Origin: Paraburkholderia sp. BCC1886
Lineage (GTDB): Bacteria > Pseudomonadota > Gammaproteobacteria > Burkholderiales > Burkholderiaceae
NCBI RefSeq assembly: GCF_900996245.1
Contig: NZ_CAAJGK010000085.1
Location: forward strand, 310,001 to 374,000
DNA length: 64,000 nucleotides
Direction: 5' to 3'
The translations under genes were made by a program, and so were the position numbers. Shown piece by piece: positions 15,391-23,771 of the stretch. The notes below the pieces were generated by a model. It was not told the origin of the DNA. It worked only from the letters and a program-made list of their open reading frames with translations, and ran no database searches. The stretch's first letter is position 1; each line of letters starts with the position of its first letter.

Positions 15391-15510
15391 GAAGGTGAGC
15401 TCTTCCAGGATGGTGAGGAGTTTTAGGAGACGCCCATCACGAGGAAAGGTGAGGAATTCCAGGAGACCGCGCAAAGGTGAGCGAATCCAGGAGGTGAGCT
15501 TTTCCAGGAC
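15391..15510 (-). repeat. Cluster of five variant iteron-like sites
   Basis: Five copies in 120 bp start at 15391, 15411, 15445, 15473 and 15490. They keep GGTGAG at the left but end in TCCAGGA or TTAGGAG instead of TCGGGAG, for example AAAGGTGAGCGAATCCAGGA. They fill the first part of the 466 bp gap between 15373 and 15838. The rest of that gap (15511-15838) shows no gene and should hold the lipoprotein promoter. Confidence 0.75.
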
Positions 15511-15838
15511 CTCGCCACGTCCTTCATGCACTCGCTGCAAAACATCACCCGCCGCGCCATCTCCTTACACGCTCTTCCATTTCCGAACAAAGGGTGAACG
15601 GCTCGCCCGCATCGCACCCTCGCATCTATCCCACGTGTATCTCCGCCCCACAGGCGACTAAGCCCGAAAGCACCTCATCCACGACGTCACGACGAGCGTC
15701 TCATCGCGCCGACCTTGTAACGTCTTCGTAAAACATGATCCCGCTGTGATTGATAAGTTGTGACCAACGCGTCGGCATGTTGTTCGGCATCAAGGCAACG
15801 TCCGCGGCGTGACTGATCGATCTACCGAAGGAGCAAGC

Positions 15839-16072
15839 ATGAAGAAACTATTGACGATTGCGGTACTGGCCGCTCTGAGCGCGACCTTGAGCGGCTGCTG
15901 GTGGGGACCGCCGCCAGGCGGTGGTGGCGGTGACCACCACGGCGGCGGACCCGGCGGCGGCGGTGGCCCCGGCGGCGGTGGTGGCCCCGGCGGCGGTGGC
16001 GGTGGCGGAGGCGGAGGCGGTGACGGCTTCCACGGCTCCATCGTCATCCCCAGCAACACAGCCCAAGGCTGA
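15839..16072 (+). CDS. Small glycine-rich lipoprotein
   Basis: 77 residues. The N-terminus MKKLLTIAVLAALSATLSGC is a textbook lipoprotein signal peptide with the lipobox LSGC (Cys 20). The mature part is WWGPPPGGGGGDHHGGG followed by repeated GGGPGGGG units, then a short tail. AAGGAG at 15828-15833 is well placed for the ATG at 15839. A low-complexity Gly/Pro/His chain on a lipid anchor suggests a flexible envelope spacer or metal-binding tail, but there is no direct evidence. Its stop directly abuts the stop of the convergent histidine kinase gene. Confidence 0.8.
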   Translation: MKKLLTIAVLAALSATLSGCWWGPPPGGGGGDHHGGGPGGGGGPGGGGGPGGGGGGGGGGGDGFHGSIVIPSNTAQG

Positions 16073-17320
16073 TCACGCCGGAAACGTCAGCGACACCTCG
16101 AACCCACCCGACGCGGCATTACCCGCATGAAAAACGCCGCCGTTATATCGCACGAGGCGTCGCACGATCGCAAGACCGAGGCCGCAGTGCGCATCGCCGC
16201 TGCGCGCCTCGTCGAGTCGCACGAACGGCTGCAACGCGCGATCCAGTTGCGCAGCAGGAATCCCACCGCCATGATCGCGCACCGTCAGCATGAATTGTCC
16301 GTCGACCCGCGACGTGGAAATCTCGACCGGCGGCTCGCCATACGTCAGCGCATTCTCGATGAGATTCGTCAGAATCCGGTCGAGGTCGACGAGCGGCAAA
16401 CCGAAGTCTTCTCCCGCCTGCAAATCCAGCCGCACCAGCGAATCGTCCGCGAGACTGTCGCCATAATGCCTACGGCAATGCGCATCCACGCTGGTACGCG
16501 GTGAGGTATCGGCCGACTCGCGCGCGAAATCCAGGAATTGCGTCACGATTCGCGACAACGATTCGGAATCGCGCAGAAAGCCGCGGCGGTTCGCTTCGTC
16601 CGGCAGCAAGTCGGCACGCACCTGCATCCGCGTAATCGGCGCGCGCAGATCGTGCGCGACACCCGCCAGCATCACGGCGCGCTCGCGTTCGGCTTGCGCG
16701 AGTTCATGCACCATCTGGTTGAAGTCGCCGATCAGCTCGCGCAATTCGCGCGGACCGCTGGCCGCGACCACCGGCGCGCGATGACCAATACGGAACTCCC
16801 GCGCAGCATGAGCGAGACGCCGCAAAGGCCGCTGCAACTGCCAGGCGCCATACAGCGCGGCACAGACCGCAAACACCAGCGTGAGTAGCGACGCGCTGAG
16901 AAAACGCCGCGCCGGCAACACCGAACTCTGCAGTTTCAGCCAGGCGGGATTGGCGCCGTAGCGAACCCAGACGTTGCCGTTCTTCGGGTCGGCCACGACG
17001 TGACTGCCTGCCGGCAATCGGGTCCGCAAGCTGTCTTCGAACGGTCCATACGTGTCGCTGCACGGCGCGGGGCATCCGTTTGCAATCGCGTCGCCCGCAT
17101 TCACATAGGCAATGCGCAAGTCACGCGAGATAGTCGAGGCCGGTATCGACCCGACATGCTGCGCCTCGACAGCCAGCGCGAGGGCGCGCTGCGCATGACC
17201 GGTATCGATCTGACCGCGCTCGCGGTCCACCAGAACCATGAAGACCAGATGCACCATCACGATCAGGCTCACCGTCATCAACGAGAGCTGACCGAACAGC
17301 GTGTTAAAGGGGTTCTTCAT
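16073..17320 (-). CDS. Sensor histidine kinase, EnvZ-like
   Basis: 415 residues. The first membrane helix is at ~13-31, a ~105-residue periplasmic sensor follows, the second helix is at ~140-160, HAMP is at ~162-212, and the dimerisation/phosphorylation helix has AGVAHDLRAPITR with His 223. The ATPase domain shows the N box LIENALTYGE, the G1 box VRDHGGGIP and the G2-like GLGLAIV. The domain order and sequence style match the EnvZ group of kinases. Its start overlaps the end of the response-regulator gene by 17 bp, so the two are translationally coupled with the regulator first. The stimulus is unknown. Confidence 0.93.
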   Translation of the reverse strand: MKNPFNTLFGQLSLMTVSLIVMVHLVFMVLVDRERGQIDTGHAQRALALAVEAQHVGSIPASTISRDLRIAYVNAGDAIANGCPAPCSDTYGPFEDSLRTRLPAGSHVVADPKNGNVWVRYGANPAWLKLQSSVLPARRFLSASLLTLVFAVCAALYGAWQLQRPLRRLAHAAREFRIGHRAPVVAASGPRELRELIGDFNQMVHELAQAERERAVMLAGVAHDLRAPITRMQVRADLLPDEANRRGFLRDSESLSRIVTQFLDFARESADTSPRTSVDAHCRRHYGDSLADDSLVRLDLQAGEDFGLPLVDLDRILTNLIENALTYGEPPVEISTSRVDGQFMLTVRDHGGGIPAAQLDRALQPFVRLDEARSGDAHCGLGLAIVRRLVRYNGGVFHAGNAASGGFEVSLTFPA

Positions 17321-18044
17321 CTTGACTGCCGCCGGGGACGAACATGTAGCCGATACCGCGGATAGTTTGAATCCGGCGCGGATTGGCCGGGTCGTCTTCG
17401 AGCAATCGGCGCAGGCGCCACACGGGCACGTCGATGCCGCGTTCGGTCACTTCCGAATGCGGGCCGTGCAGCAGATCGACGAGCCGGCCACGCGACAGCG
17501 TTTCCATCGGATGCCGCGCAAGCACGTCGAGCAGCGCATATTCGCTGCCGGTCAGCTTGAGCGCTTCGTCATCGCGAAACAGCGTGCGGCTCGCGAAGTC
17601 GAGCCGGAAGCGGCCGAAGCGAAGCGCTTCGCGCTGGTCCGCCGCCGCGGCCGCTGCCGGTGCGGGTTGCGCGTGACGGCGCAGCACCGCATGGATGCGC
17701 GCCAGCAGTTCCTGCGGCATGAAAGGCTTGCCGAGATAATCGTCGGCGCCGAGTTCGAGGCCGATTACCCGGTCCACGCCATCGGCGCGCGCGGTCAGCA
17801 TGATCACGGGAATCGTGTCGCCGCTCGCTCGCAATTGACGCAACGCGGTGAGGCCGTCCACGCCCGGCATCATCAGATCGAGCACGATGATCGACGGCCG
17901 CTCGCGTTCGAGCCGGCGGCCGAGGTGGTTGGCGTCGTGCAGCACGGACATCTCGATGCCGCGTTGCTGGAAGAAGGTTCTGAGCAGGTCACGGAGGTCG
18001 GCGTCGTCGTCGACCAGTAAGACCTGGATGGACGGGTCGGACAT
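17304..18044 (-). CDS. OmpR-family response regulator
   Basis: 246 residues from the ATG at 18044 (the longer frame lacks a sensible start). The receiver domain has the acid pocket LLVDDDADLRD and phosphoacceptor Asp 56 in VLDLMMP, with the conserved KPF lysine near residue 106. The C-terminal winged helix ends in the typical VWRLRRLLEDD and RTIRGIGYMFVPG. It is phosphorylated by the kinase encoded directly downstream. By similarity of the pair to OmpR/EnvZ and related Burkholderia systems it may respond to envelope or osmotic change; target genes are not evident. Confidence 0.94.
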   Translation of the reverse strand: MSDPSIQVLLVDDDADLRDLLRTFFQQRGIEMSVLHDANHLGRRLERERPSIIVLDLMMPGVDGLTALRQLRASGDTIPVIMLTARADGVDRVIGLELGADDYLGKPFMPQELLARIHAVLRRHAQPAPAAAAAADQREALRFGRFRLDFASRTLFRDDEALKLTGSEYALLDVLARHPMETLSRGRLVDLLHGPHSEVTERGIDVPVWRLRRLLEDDPANPRRIQTIRGIGYMFVPGGSQDEEPL

Positions 18045-18215
18045 GGCTGGGCCCTGATCAAAAAGAACGGTAAGTGGCAGACACTCAGATACGCAGATAC
18101 GCGCGCGCGTCTGAGGCACGCTGCAATATAGCGAATCGCATCGCGACGGCGGTTTCGGGTTCTTATGTGCGCTTACAGTTTATTACGGGGACCGTCTCGC
18201 GCGAAGCGCAACGCC

Positions 18216-18313
18216 ATAGGTGAGGGAATTCGGGAGCCGGTGCGATGAGTCCGAGGTGACGATATCGCTACCTGTGCGCTCACTTCATCCAGAAAGGTGA
18301 GGGAATCCGGGAG
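18216..18313 (-). repeat. Two dispersed iteron-like sites
   Basis: Near-identical 21-mers at 18216-18236 and 18293-18313, each AGGTGAGGGAAT(T/C)CGGGAG followed by CCGG, 77 bp apart. They lie in the 424 bp gap between the response-regulator gene and the chemosensory kinase. That gap shows no gene and must hold both divergent promoters. Confidence 0.8.
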
Positions 18314-18468
18314 CCGGCGCATAGGTCTTCGCGATCGAGATTTAATTCAGTCATCGCTGAGTAACATGCGACCGGAATAATGGCCAGTGCTCCGCACGAG
18401 AGCAGACTTTTTCAAAAGCACGGCCCCGATCGAGGGCCGATGCATAGGCCAGCATCGGGGGTTTTACC

Positions 18469-20865
18469 GTGACGATCCGTCATCGCATTACGCTATTGGT
18501 TGTCTTGATGTTCGTCGCGCTATCGGTCATTGGCGGCTACGCGGTCTATCAGACGCGCGGCAGCGCGACCGAAGTGCGCAAGGTCACCGAAGGCGTCGTT
18601 CCCAGCGCGCTCGCATCCGCCGACCTCGTCTCGCAGGTCAAGGACGTGCAACTCGCCATCATGACGCTCGTCTACGCGCCGGACGCCAACATGGTGAGCC
18701 AGGCCCAGGACGAACTGGGCAAAAAGAAAACTTCGCTGCAACAGGCGCTCGCCGTGCAGGCCAACGACGCAGCGAGTCACGCGCAAAAGGGCCTCGTCGC
18801 ACAGGCCAACGAAAGTCTCGGCAACTACTTCGCGGCTATCGCCGATACCGCAAAGATGAAGGCCGAGGGCAAGAACGAACTCGCGCAAGCCTATCTGTTC
18901 GCCAATGTCGCGCAGTATCGCGACGAACTCGAAGGCATCGTCGAGACCTTGCGCGTCGAGAAGAACCGCGAGAAAGACGACGCCATCGCCGCGCTGAACG
19001 CGACGCTCGCCACGACCGCCACGGCCATCGCGCTCGTCACCGGCGTCGCGATCGTGCTGCTCACGTTGATCGGCGCGATGCTGTACCGGCAGATCACGCG
19101 CCCGCTCAGCCGCATGCAGGCGATGATGAGCGAGATCGCCGCGAGCCAGGACTTCACGCGGCGCGTGCCGGTGGGCCGGCTCGACGAAATCGGCCGCTCG
19201 ATCGTCGCGTTCAACGGGATGATCGGCAAAATCGAAGCGAGCTCGGCGCAACTCAAGCAGAAGACCGCCGACATTCAGGCCATGTTGCAGAACATGCAGC
19301 AGGGCATTCTGACGGTGATCGACGGCGGCGTGATCCACGCCGAGTATTCGGCCTATCTGGAAGATATCTTCGAGACGCAGGAGATCGCCGGTCGCGACCT
19401 GATCGAGCTCGTGCTGTCGGACACCGACCTGGGTTCGGACACGCGCGCGCAGGTGGAAGCGGCGGTGCATGCGTGTCTGGGTGAGGACTGCATCAACTTT
19501 GCGTTCAACCAGCACGTGCTGGTCAACGAGATTGCGAAGCGCATGCCCGATGGCCGCGTGAAAGTGCTCGACCTGAACTGGTCGGCCATCACCGATGAAA
19601 ACGACACCATCGTGCGCCTGATGCTCTGCGTGCGCGATGTGACCGAGTTGCGCAAGCTCGCCGCGCAGGCAAGCGAACAGCGCCGTCGTCTGGACATGAT
19701 CGGCGAGATTCTCGCGGTGGGCGAAGAGAAGTTTCATCACTTCATCGAGAGTTCGGCCGGTTTCGTCAGCGAGAACGAGCGCATCATCCGCAAGCATTCG
19801 GAAGCCGATCACTCGGCCATTGCCGCGCTGTTCCGCAACATGCACACCATCAAGGGCAACGCGCGCACTTACAACCTGCAGCATCTGACGAGCGTCGTGC
19901 ATGAAACCGAGCAGAGCTATCACGCGCTGCGGCAGCCGGACGCCGATCGCCAGTGGGACCAGGCGCATCTGATCGAGGAACTCACGCGGGTGCGCGACGC
20001 GATCGAGAGCTACGCGCAGATCAACGAGCAGAGCCTTGGCCGTAAGGGCCGTCCCGGCACGCCGCTGGCGCGCGAAACGCGCTTCGTGATGGTCGAGCGC
20101 GACACGATCGAACACACGCTCGCATTACTCGACGACACGCCGGCGCCCGAGGCGCCCGCGCTGCAATCGCTGCACGACCGGCTGCGCCTGACGCTGCGCT
20201 CGATGGGCAGCGACAGCGTGCAGGACGCGTTGTCGTCGGTGCTGGAGTCGTTGCCGTCGCTTGCCGCGGAACTGGGCAAGGCGCCGCCACGCGTGCTGAT
20301 CGCCGATCACGGTTACCGTTTGCGCAACGACGCGTGCGCCATTCTGCACGACGTGTTCATGCATCTGCTGCGCAATTCGCTCGACCACGGCATCGAAACC
20401 GCCGACGCTCGCAGCGCTCAAGGGAAACCGGCGACGGGCACGATCGCAATCGAAGTCGACGTCGCCGCCGGCGCCTTGCAACTCAAGCTCCGCGACGACG
20501 GCCGTGGGCTCGCACTGGCGCGCATTCGCCACATCGCGATGGAGCGCGGCTGGATCGGCGCGGACGAAGCCGTGGGCGACGAAGCGATTGCCGAGTTCAT
20601 CTTCCGGCCGGGCTTTTCGACGGCGGAGACGGTTACCGAAGTATCCGGCCGTGGCGTCGGCATGGACGCGGTGCGCGACTTCCTCAAGCGCGCGCACGGC
20701 CACATCGAACTGCGCCTGACCGACGATCGGCCGGGTGCGCCGTTCCGCCAGTTCGAGACGATCGTCCGTCTGCCGGAGAGCGTGGCGGTCGATACGCTCG
20801 ACCGCGCGGCACGGGCCGCGAGCGCTGCGAATAACGCATCGCAACTCGACGCAATGGTGGATTGA
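18469..20865 (+). CDS. Membrane-bound CheA-like hybrid: HAMP, Hpt and histidine-kinase ATPase domains
   Basis: 798 residues. One membrane helix at ~8-29, a periplasmic four-helix-bundle-like sensor to ~180, a second helix ~183-208, and HAMP (RQITRPLSRMQAMMSEIAAS). Next come a linker with a PAS-like part and an Hpt domain with the xHxxKG motif MHTIKGNAR (His ~461). The CheA-type ATPase follows: HLLRNSLDHGIE (N box), RDDGRGLALARI and the GFSTAETVTEVSGRGVGMDA loop. The chain ends soon after the ATPase with no C-terminal CheW-like (P5) domain. So it phosphorylates like CheA but senses through its own transmembrane domain. The start is GTG at 18469 after a G-run; the ribosome site is modest. First gene of a four-gene operon. 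Confidence 0.88.
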   Translation: MTIRHRITLLVVLMFVALSVIGGYAVYQTRGSATEVRKVTEGVVPSALASADLVSQVKDVQLAIMTLVYAPDANMVSQAQDELGKKKTSLQQALAVQANDAASHAQKGLVAQANESLGNYFAAIADTAKMKAEGKNELAQAYLFANVAQYRDELEGIVETLRVEKNREKDDAIAALNATLATTATAIALVTGVAIVLLTLIGAMLYRQITRPLSRMQAMMSEIAASQDFTRRVPVGRLDEIGRSIVAFNGMIGKIEASSAQLKQKTADIQAMLQNMQQGILTVIDGGVIHAEYSAYLEDIFETQEIAGRDLIELVLSDTDLGSDTRAQVEAAVHACLGEDCINFAFNQHVLVNEIAKRMPDGRVKVLDLNWSAITDENDTIVRLMLCVRDVTELRKLAAQASEQRRRLDMIGEILAVGEEKFHHFIESSAGFVSENERIIRKHSEADHSAIAALFRNMHTIKGNARTYNLQHLTSVVHETEQSYHALRQPDADRQWDQAHLIEELTRVRDAIESYAQINEQSLGRKGRPGTPLARETRFVMVERDTIEHTLALLDDTPAPEAPALQSLHDRLRLTLRSMGSDSVQDALSSVLESLPSLAAELGKAPPRVLIADHGYRLRNDACAILHDVFMHLLRNSLDHGIETADARSAQGKPATGTIAIEVDVAAGALQLKLRDDGRGLALARIRHIAMERGWIGADEAVGDEAIAEFIFRPGFSTAETVTEVSGRGVGMDAVRDFLKRAHGHIELRLTDDRPGAPFRQFETIVRLPESVAVDTLDRAARAASAANNASQLDAMVD

Positions 20866-20902
20866 GCGTCGCCAGCAGCGCAACCAGACTCAGGAAGGCA
20901 AG

Positions 20903-21640
20903 ATGTCGATTCAACAATACGGATTGGCCGTGCTGGCCAGCGGCGCGGCAACGGCTTTGCTGGCGTTCGTCGCGCACAGGCTGCACGGCAATAAACGGGC
21001 GGCGCAGGTGCGCGCCGAAGCGCAAGCCAGAATCGATGCGCTCGAAGCCACGCAGGCCGCGCGTGACGCCGAACTGCGCGAGCGCGAGCAAGCGTTGCAG
21101 GCACTCGGGGCGTCGGCCGACCAGTTGCGCGTGGCGCTCGCCCAGCGGTCCGCGAGTGTCGACGCATTGGAAAGCGCGTTCAGCGCGGCCGCCAGCGACC
21201 GGGCCCAGTGGGCCAACCAGGCTCGCCATATCGCCGGCGAGGCCGCGCGTCTGAAGAGCCTCGGCGCGACGTTCGAGCGTTGGCACGAGCAGATGATCTC
21301 GCTGATGACGCAGAACCACGATATGCACGCGAAGAATCAGGAACTGTCGTCGATCGTGCGGCACGTGGTGATCGTGTCGCTGAACGCGTCGATCGAAGCG
21401 GCGCGCGCGGGCCCGGCCGGCCGCGGCTTCGCCGTGGTGGCGAGCGAGGTGCGCGCGCTCGCTGCGCGCTCCGAGGAACTGTCAAAGAGTTACCGCGACA
21501 GCCTGCACCGCAACGACCTGACGACCGCGTCGACGTTTCAGGACATTCAGGCGGGCGGCAAGATGATCGCGGCGTCGCTGGCGAGCGTCGAGTCGCTGAG
21601 CCATCAGTTCTGTTCGGCCTTGCACGAGGAAGCGACGTGA
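20903..21640 (+). CDS. Short methyl-accepting chemotaxis-like protein
   Basis: 245 residues. A single N-terminal membrane helix (YGLAVLASGAATALLAFVAH) leads into a long Ala/Glu/Arg coiled coil and a reduced MCP signalling hairpin. The hairpin keeps the conserved core VSLNASIEAARAG plus GRGFAVVASEVRALA. There is no periplasmic sensor and no HAMP, and the chain stops about 60 residues after the hairpin tip, much shorter than a classical transducer. AGGAAGGCAAG precedes the ATG at 20903. It probably forms part of a local signalling complex with the upstream kinase rather than an independent receptor. Confidence 0.85.
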   Translation: MSIQQYGLAVLASGAATALLAFVAHRLHGNKRAAQVRAEAQARIDALEATQAARDAELREREQALQALGASADQLRVALAQRSASVDALESAFSAAASDRAQWANQARHIAGEAARLKSLGATFERWHEQMISLMTQNHDMHAKNQELSSIVRHVVIVSLNASIEAARAGPAGRGFAVVASEVRALAARSEELSKSYRDSLHRNDLTTASTFQDIQAGGKMIAASLASVESLSHQFCSALHEEAT

Positions 21641-22176
21641 TCACCGTTCAGGCGCAGGAAAGTTTCGAGCGCATCTTCCGCGAGTCCGCGCGGACCCGTT
21701 TGGTCCGCAATGCGGGCGACACGTGCGAGATCGCGCCGCTGATCGAGGTGGGCGAAGGCGCGACGCGCGACACGCGGGTGGTGGCGCTGACCATCTCGTC
21801 CATCGCATACCGGTTGCTGCTGCTTCTGCACTTCGACGAAGACGCCGGCACGCGCGGCTACTACCTCGATGCGCTCGACGAGCGGCCGCTGGAGGAGGTC
21901 TTTCTCGAGACCTGCAACCTGTGTTGCGGCGCGATGAATCAGGCGTTGCTGCGCTATTTCCCCGATCTCGGCATGTCGACGCCTTACGTGTTGAGCGCGC
22001 GCTGCCTGCCGCATCTGCGTGAATTGAAGCCGGGGTGGCTCGCGTCGTATTCGATCGTGCTGAACGGCGAGGCGCAACTGGCCGCGACCGTTTGCGTCTG
22101 CGCGCACGCGCCGATCGATTTCGTCGCAGACACGAGCGTCATGGAAGAAACCAGCGGCGAGCTGGAACTGTTCTGA
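21637..22176 (+). CDS. CheX/CheC-like chemotaxis phosphatase
   Basis: 179 residues from the GTG at 21637, which overlaps the previous stop by four bases (GTGA), showing translational coupling. FLETCNLCCGAMNQALLRYF, with Glu 91 and Asn 94, matches the ExxN active-site helix of the CheC/CheX/FliY phosphatases, which insert this pair into the CheY acid pocket. A second such motif is not obvious. The protein would dephosphorylate the CheY encoded 20 bp downstream. The rest of the sequence is divergent, so the family call rests mainly on this helix and the context. Confidence 0.65.
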   Translation: MITVQAQESFERIFRESARTRLVRNAGDTCEIAPLIEVGEGATRDTRVVALTISSIAYRLLLLLHFDEDAGTRGYYLDALDERPLEEVFLETCNLCCGAMNQALLRYFPDLGMSTPYVLSARCLPHLRELKPGWLASYSIVLNGEAQLAATVCVCAHAPIDFVADTSVMEETSGELELF

Positions 22177-22195
22177 GTATTGTCATAGGAAAAAC

Positions 22196-22561
22196 ATGTC
22201 GAAAATTCTGGTGGTGGATGACTCGAGCGCGGTGCGCGACGAAGTGGCCGGCTTTCTGAAGCGAAACGGTCTGGACGTCGACACGGCGGTGGACGGCAAG
22301 GACGGTCTGGCCAAGCTCAAGGCGAGCCCGGGCATCAGACTGGTGGTGAGCGACGTCAACATGCCGAACATGGACGGCCTGACGATGGTCGAGAAAATCC
22401 GCGGCGAACTGGCGAACCAGACGGTCAACGTCATCATGCTGACCACCGAAAGCAGCCCGGCGATGAAGGAGCGCGGCAAGGCGGCGGGCGTAAAGGGCTG
22501 GATCGTCAAGCCGTTCAAGGGCGAGGCGGTGCTGGAAACGTTCCGCAGACTCGCAGGCTGA
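22196..22561 (+). CDS. CheY-like single-domain response regulator
   Basis: 121 residues, a bare receiver domain. Asp 8 and Asp 9 in LVVDDS, phosphoacceptor Asp 53 in VVSDVNMPNMDG, Thr 83/84 in MLTTES and Lys 105 in IVKPF are all present. As the last gene of the operon it is the likely output of the CheA-like kinase. With no output domain it must act by protein-protein interaction (flagellar motor, pilus or another enzyme). The stop is followed by an iteron-like site at 22590. Confidence 0.93.
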   Translation: MSKILVVDDSSAVRDEVAGFLKRNGLDVDTAVDGKDGLAKLKASPGIRLVVSDVNMPNMDGLTMVEKIRGELANQTVNVIMLTTESSPAMKERGKAAGVKGWIVKPFKGEAVLETFRRLAG

Positions 22562-22589
22562 AAGCCACGACAGCAGGGCGAACCGGCTT

Positions 22590-22609
22590 GAGGTGAGGTT
22601 TTACGGGAG
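22590..22609 (-). repeat. Dispersed iteron-like site
   Basis: GAGGTGAGGTTTTACGGGAG, followed by CCG, in the 169 bp between cheY and the small open frame at 22731. Confidence 0.75.
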
Positions 22610-22730
22610 CCGCCGCCGCGTGGGCCGCCGCCCTTGCGCGTCCGATGATTTGCAAAGCAGGAATCGCTATAACCTGGACCCGAGAAACACGTTATCTTGG
22701 CGCAACGGTAACGATCGGAGGTCCCACAGC

Positions 22731-22817
22731 ATGACGGCAGCAATTGCACCAAGCACGTTGAATCGCCCGTCGAAGCGCGCCAGCGCAACGTCGACGCGAC
22801 CGGCGCGGTTCGAATAG
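22731..22817 (+). CDS. Possible 28-residue leader peptide
   Basis: An ATG at 22731 has a near-perfect Shine-Dalgarno (CGGAGGT, 22716-22722) eight bases upstream, stronger than that of most genes here. The frame codes 28 residues rich in Ser, Thr, Ala and Arg and stops 12 bases before the glutamine amidotransferase start at 22830. It could couple translation of the downstream gene. The composition is not that of a classical attenuator peptide. It may also be a chance frame. Confidence 0.35.
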   Translation: MTAAIAPSTLNRPSKRASATSTRPARFE

Positions 22818-22829
22818 GACTCGCCGATC

Positions 22830-23678
22830 ATGTGCCAGCTGCTCGCCCTCAACTGCGCCGAACCGACCGACGTCAGCTTCTCGCTGCGAGGCTTTGCCGC
22901 GCGCGGCGGTCTGACCGATCATCATGTCGACGGCTGGGGCGTGGCCTTTTACGAAGAGCGCGCATGCCGCGTGTTCGTCGATGAAAAACCGGCTTGCCAG
23001 TCGCCGGTGGCCGATTATCTGACGCGTCATCCGATCAAGTCGCGCAACGTGGTGGCGCATATCCGCAAGGCGACACAGGGTGGCGCACGGGTGGAAAACT
23101 GCCATCCGTTCATGCGCGAACTGCGCGGCCAGCAATGGGTGTTCGCCCACAACGGCGACCTGCGTCCACTCGACAAGCCCGAAGCCGGGCCGTACGAGCC
23201 GGTCGGCACGACCGATAGCGAAGCCGCGTTCTGCTTCATCATGAACCGCCTGCATGCGCATTTTCTGACGAATGCCGACGTGGACGACCTCGACGCGGTA
23301 TTCGAAGTCATCCAGCAAGCGACCCGCGTGCTGAACCCGTTCGGCATCTTCAATTTCGTCCTGTCCAATGGCGTGGCGCAATACGCGTTCTGCTCGACGC
23401 GTCTTTCGTATGTGATTCGCCACTGGCCGTTTTCGAGTGCCCGTCTGGTGGACGGCGACCTGTCGGTCGATTTCTCCGAGCGCGGCACGCCGGCCGATCG
23501 TACCGCGGTGATCGCCACCACGCCGCTCACCGACGAAGTGTGGACCGCCTGTCAACCTGGCGATCTGCTGATGTTCCGCGGCGGCGCACTGGTGCATCGC
23601 GCGCATGTCGCGGTGCCGGCTCACGTGCTCGCCAGTTCCAGATACGCGCTGTCGGAACAATCCGCACTGGCTGCCTGA
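22830..23678 (+). CDS. Class II glutamine amidotransferase-like protein (YafJ type)
   Basis: 282 residues. Cys 2 directly after the initiator Met (MCQLLALNC) is the Ntn-type nucleophile. HHVDGWGVAFY, VVAHIRKAT and FAHNGDL build the glutaminase pocket, and TDSEAAFC is typical of the YafJ/GATase_6 group. Such proteins hydrolyse glutamine or a related gamma-glutamyl amide; the acceptor is not known and there is no synthase domain. It stands alone between the chemosensory operon and the LysR gene, with iteron-like sites on both sides. Confidence 0.9.
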   Translation: MCQLLALNCAEPTDVSFSLRGFAARGGLTDHHVDGWGVAFYEERACRVFVDEKPACQSPVADYLTRHPIKSRNVVAHIRKATQGGARVENCHPFMRELRGQQWVFAHNGDLRPLDKPEAGPYEPVGTTDSEAAFCFIMNRLHAHFLTNADVDDLDAVFEVIQQATRVLNPFGIFNFVLSNGVAQYAFCSTRLSYVIRHWPFSSARLVDGDLSVDFSERGTPADRTAVIATTPLTDEVWTACQPGDLLMFRGGALVHRAHVAVPAHVLASSRYALSEQSALAA

Positions 23679-23715
23679 TCTGCGCAGCGGCTCCGGCAAG
23701 CCGGATCGCCACATC

Positions 23716-23736
23716 AAAGGTGAGAAGATTCGGGAG
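23716..23736 (-). repeat. Dispersed iteron-like site
   Basis: AAAGGTGAGAAGATTCGGGA, followed by GCCG, in the 93 bp between the amidotransferase and lysR stops. Confidence 0.78.
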
Positions 23737-23771
23737 CCGCTCGCTCGCGACGACGAGTGAGCCCGCACCGT

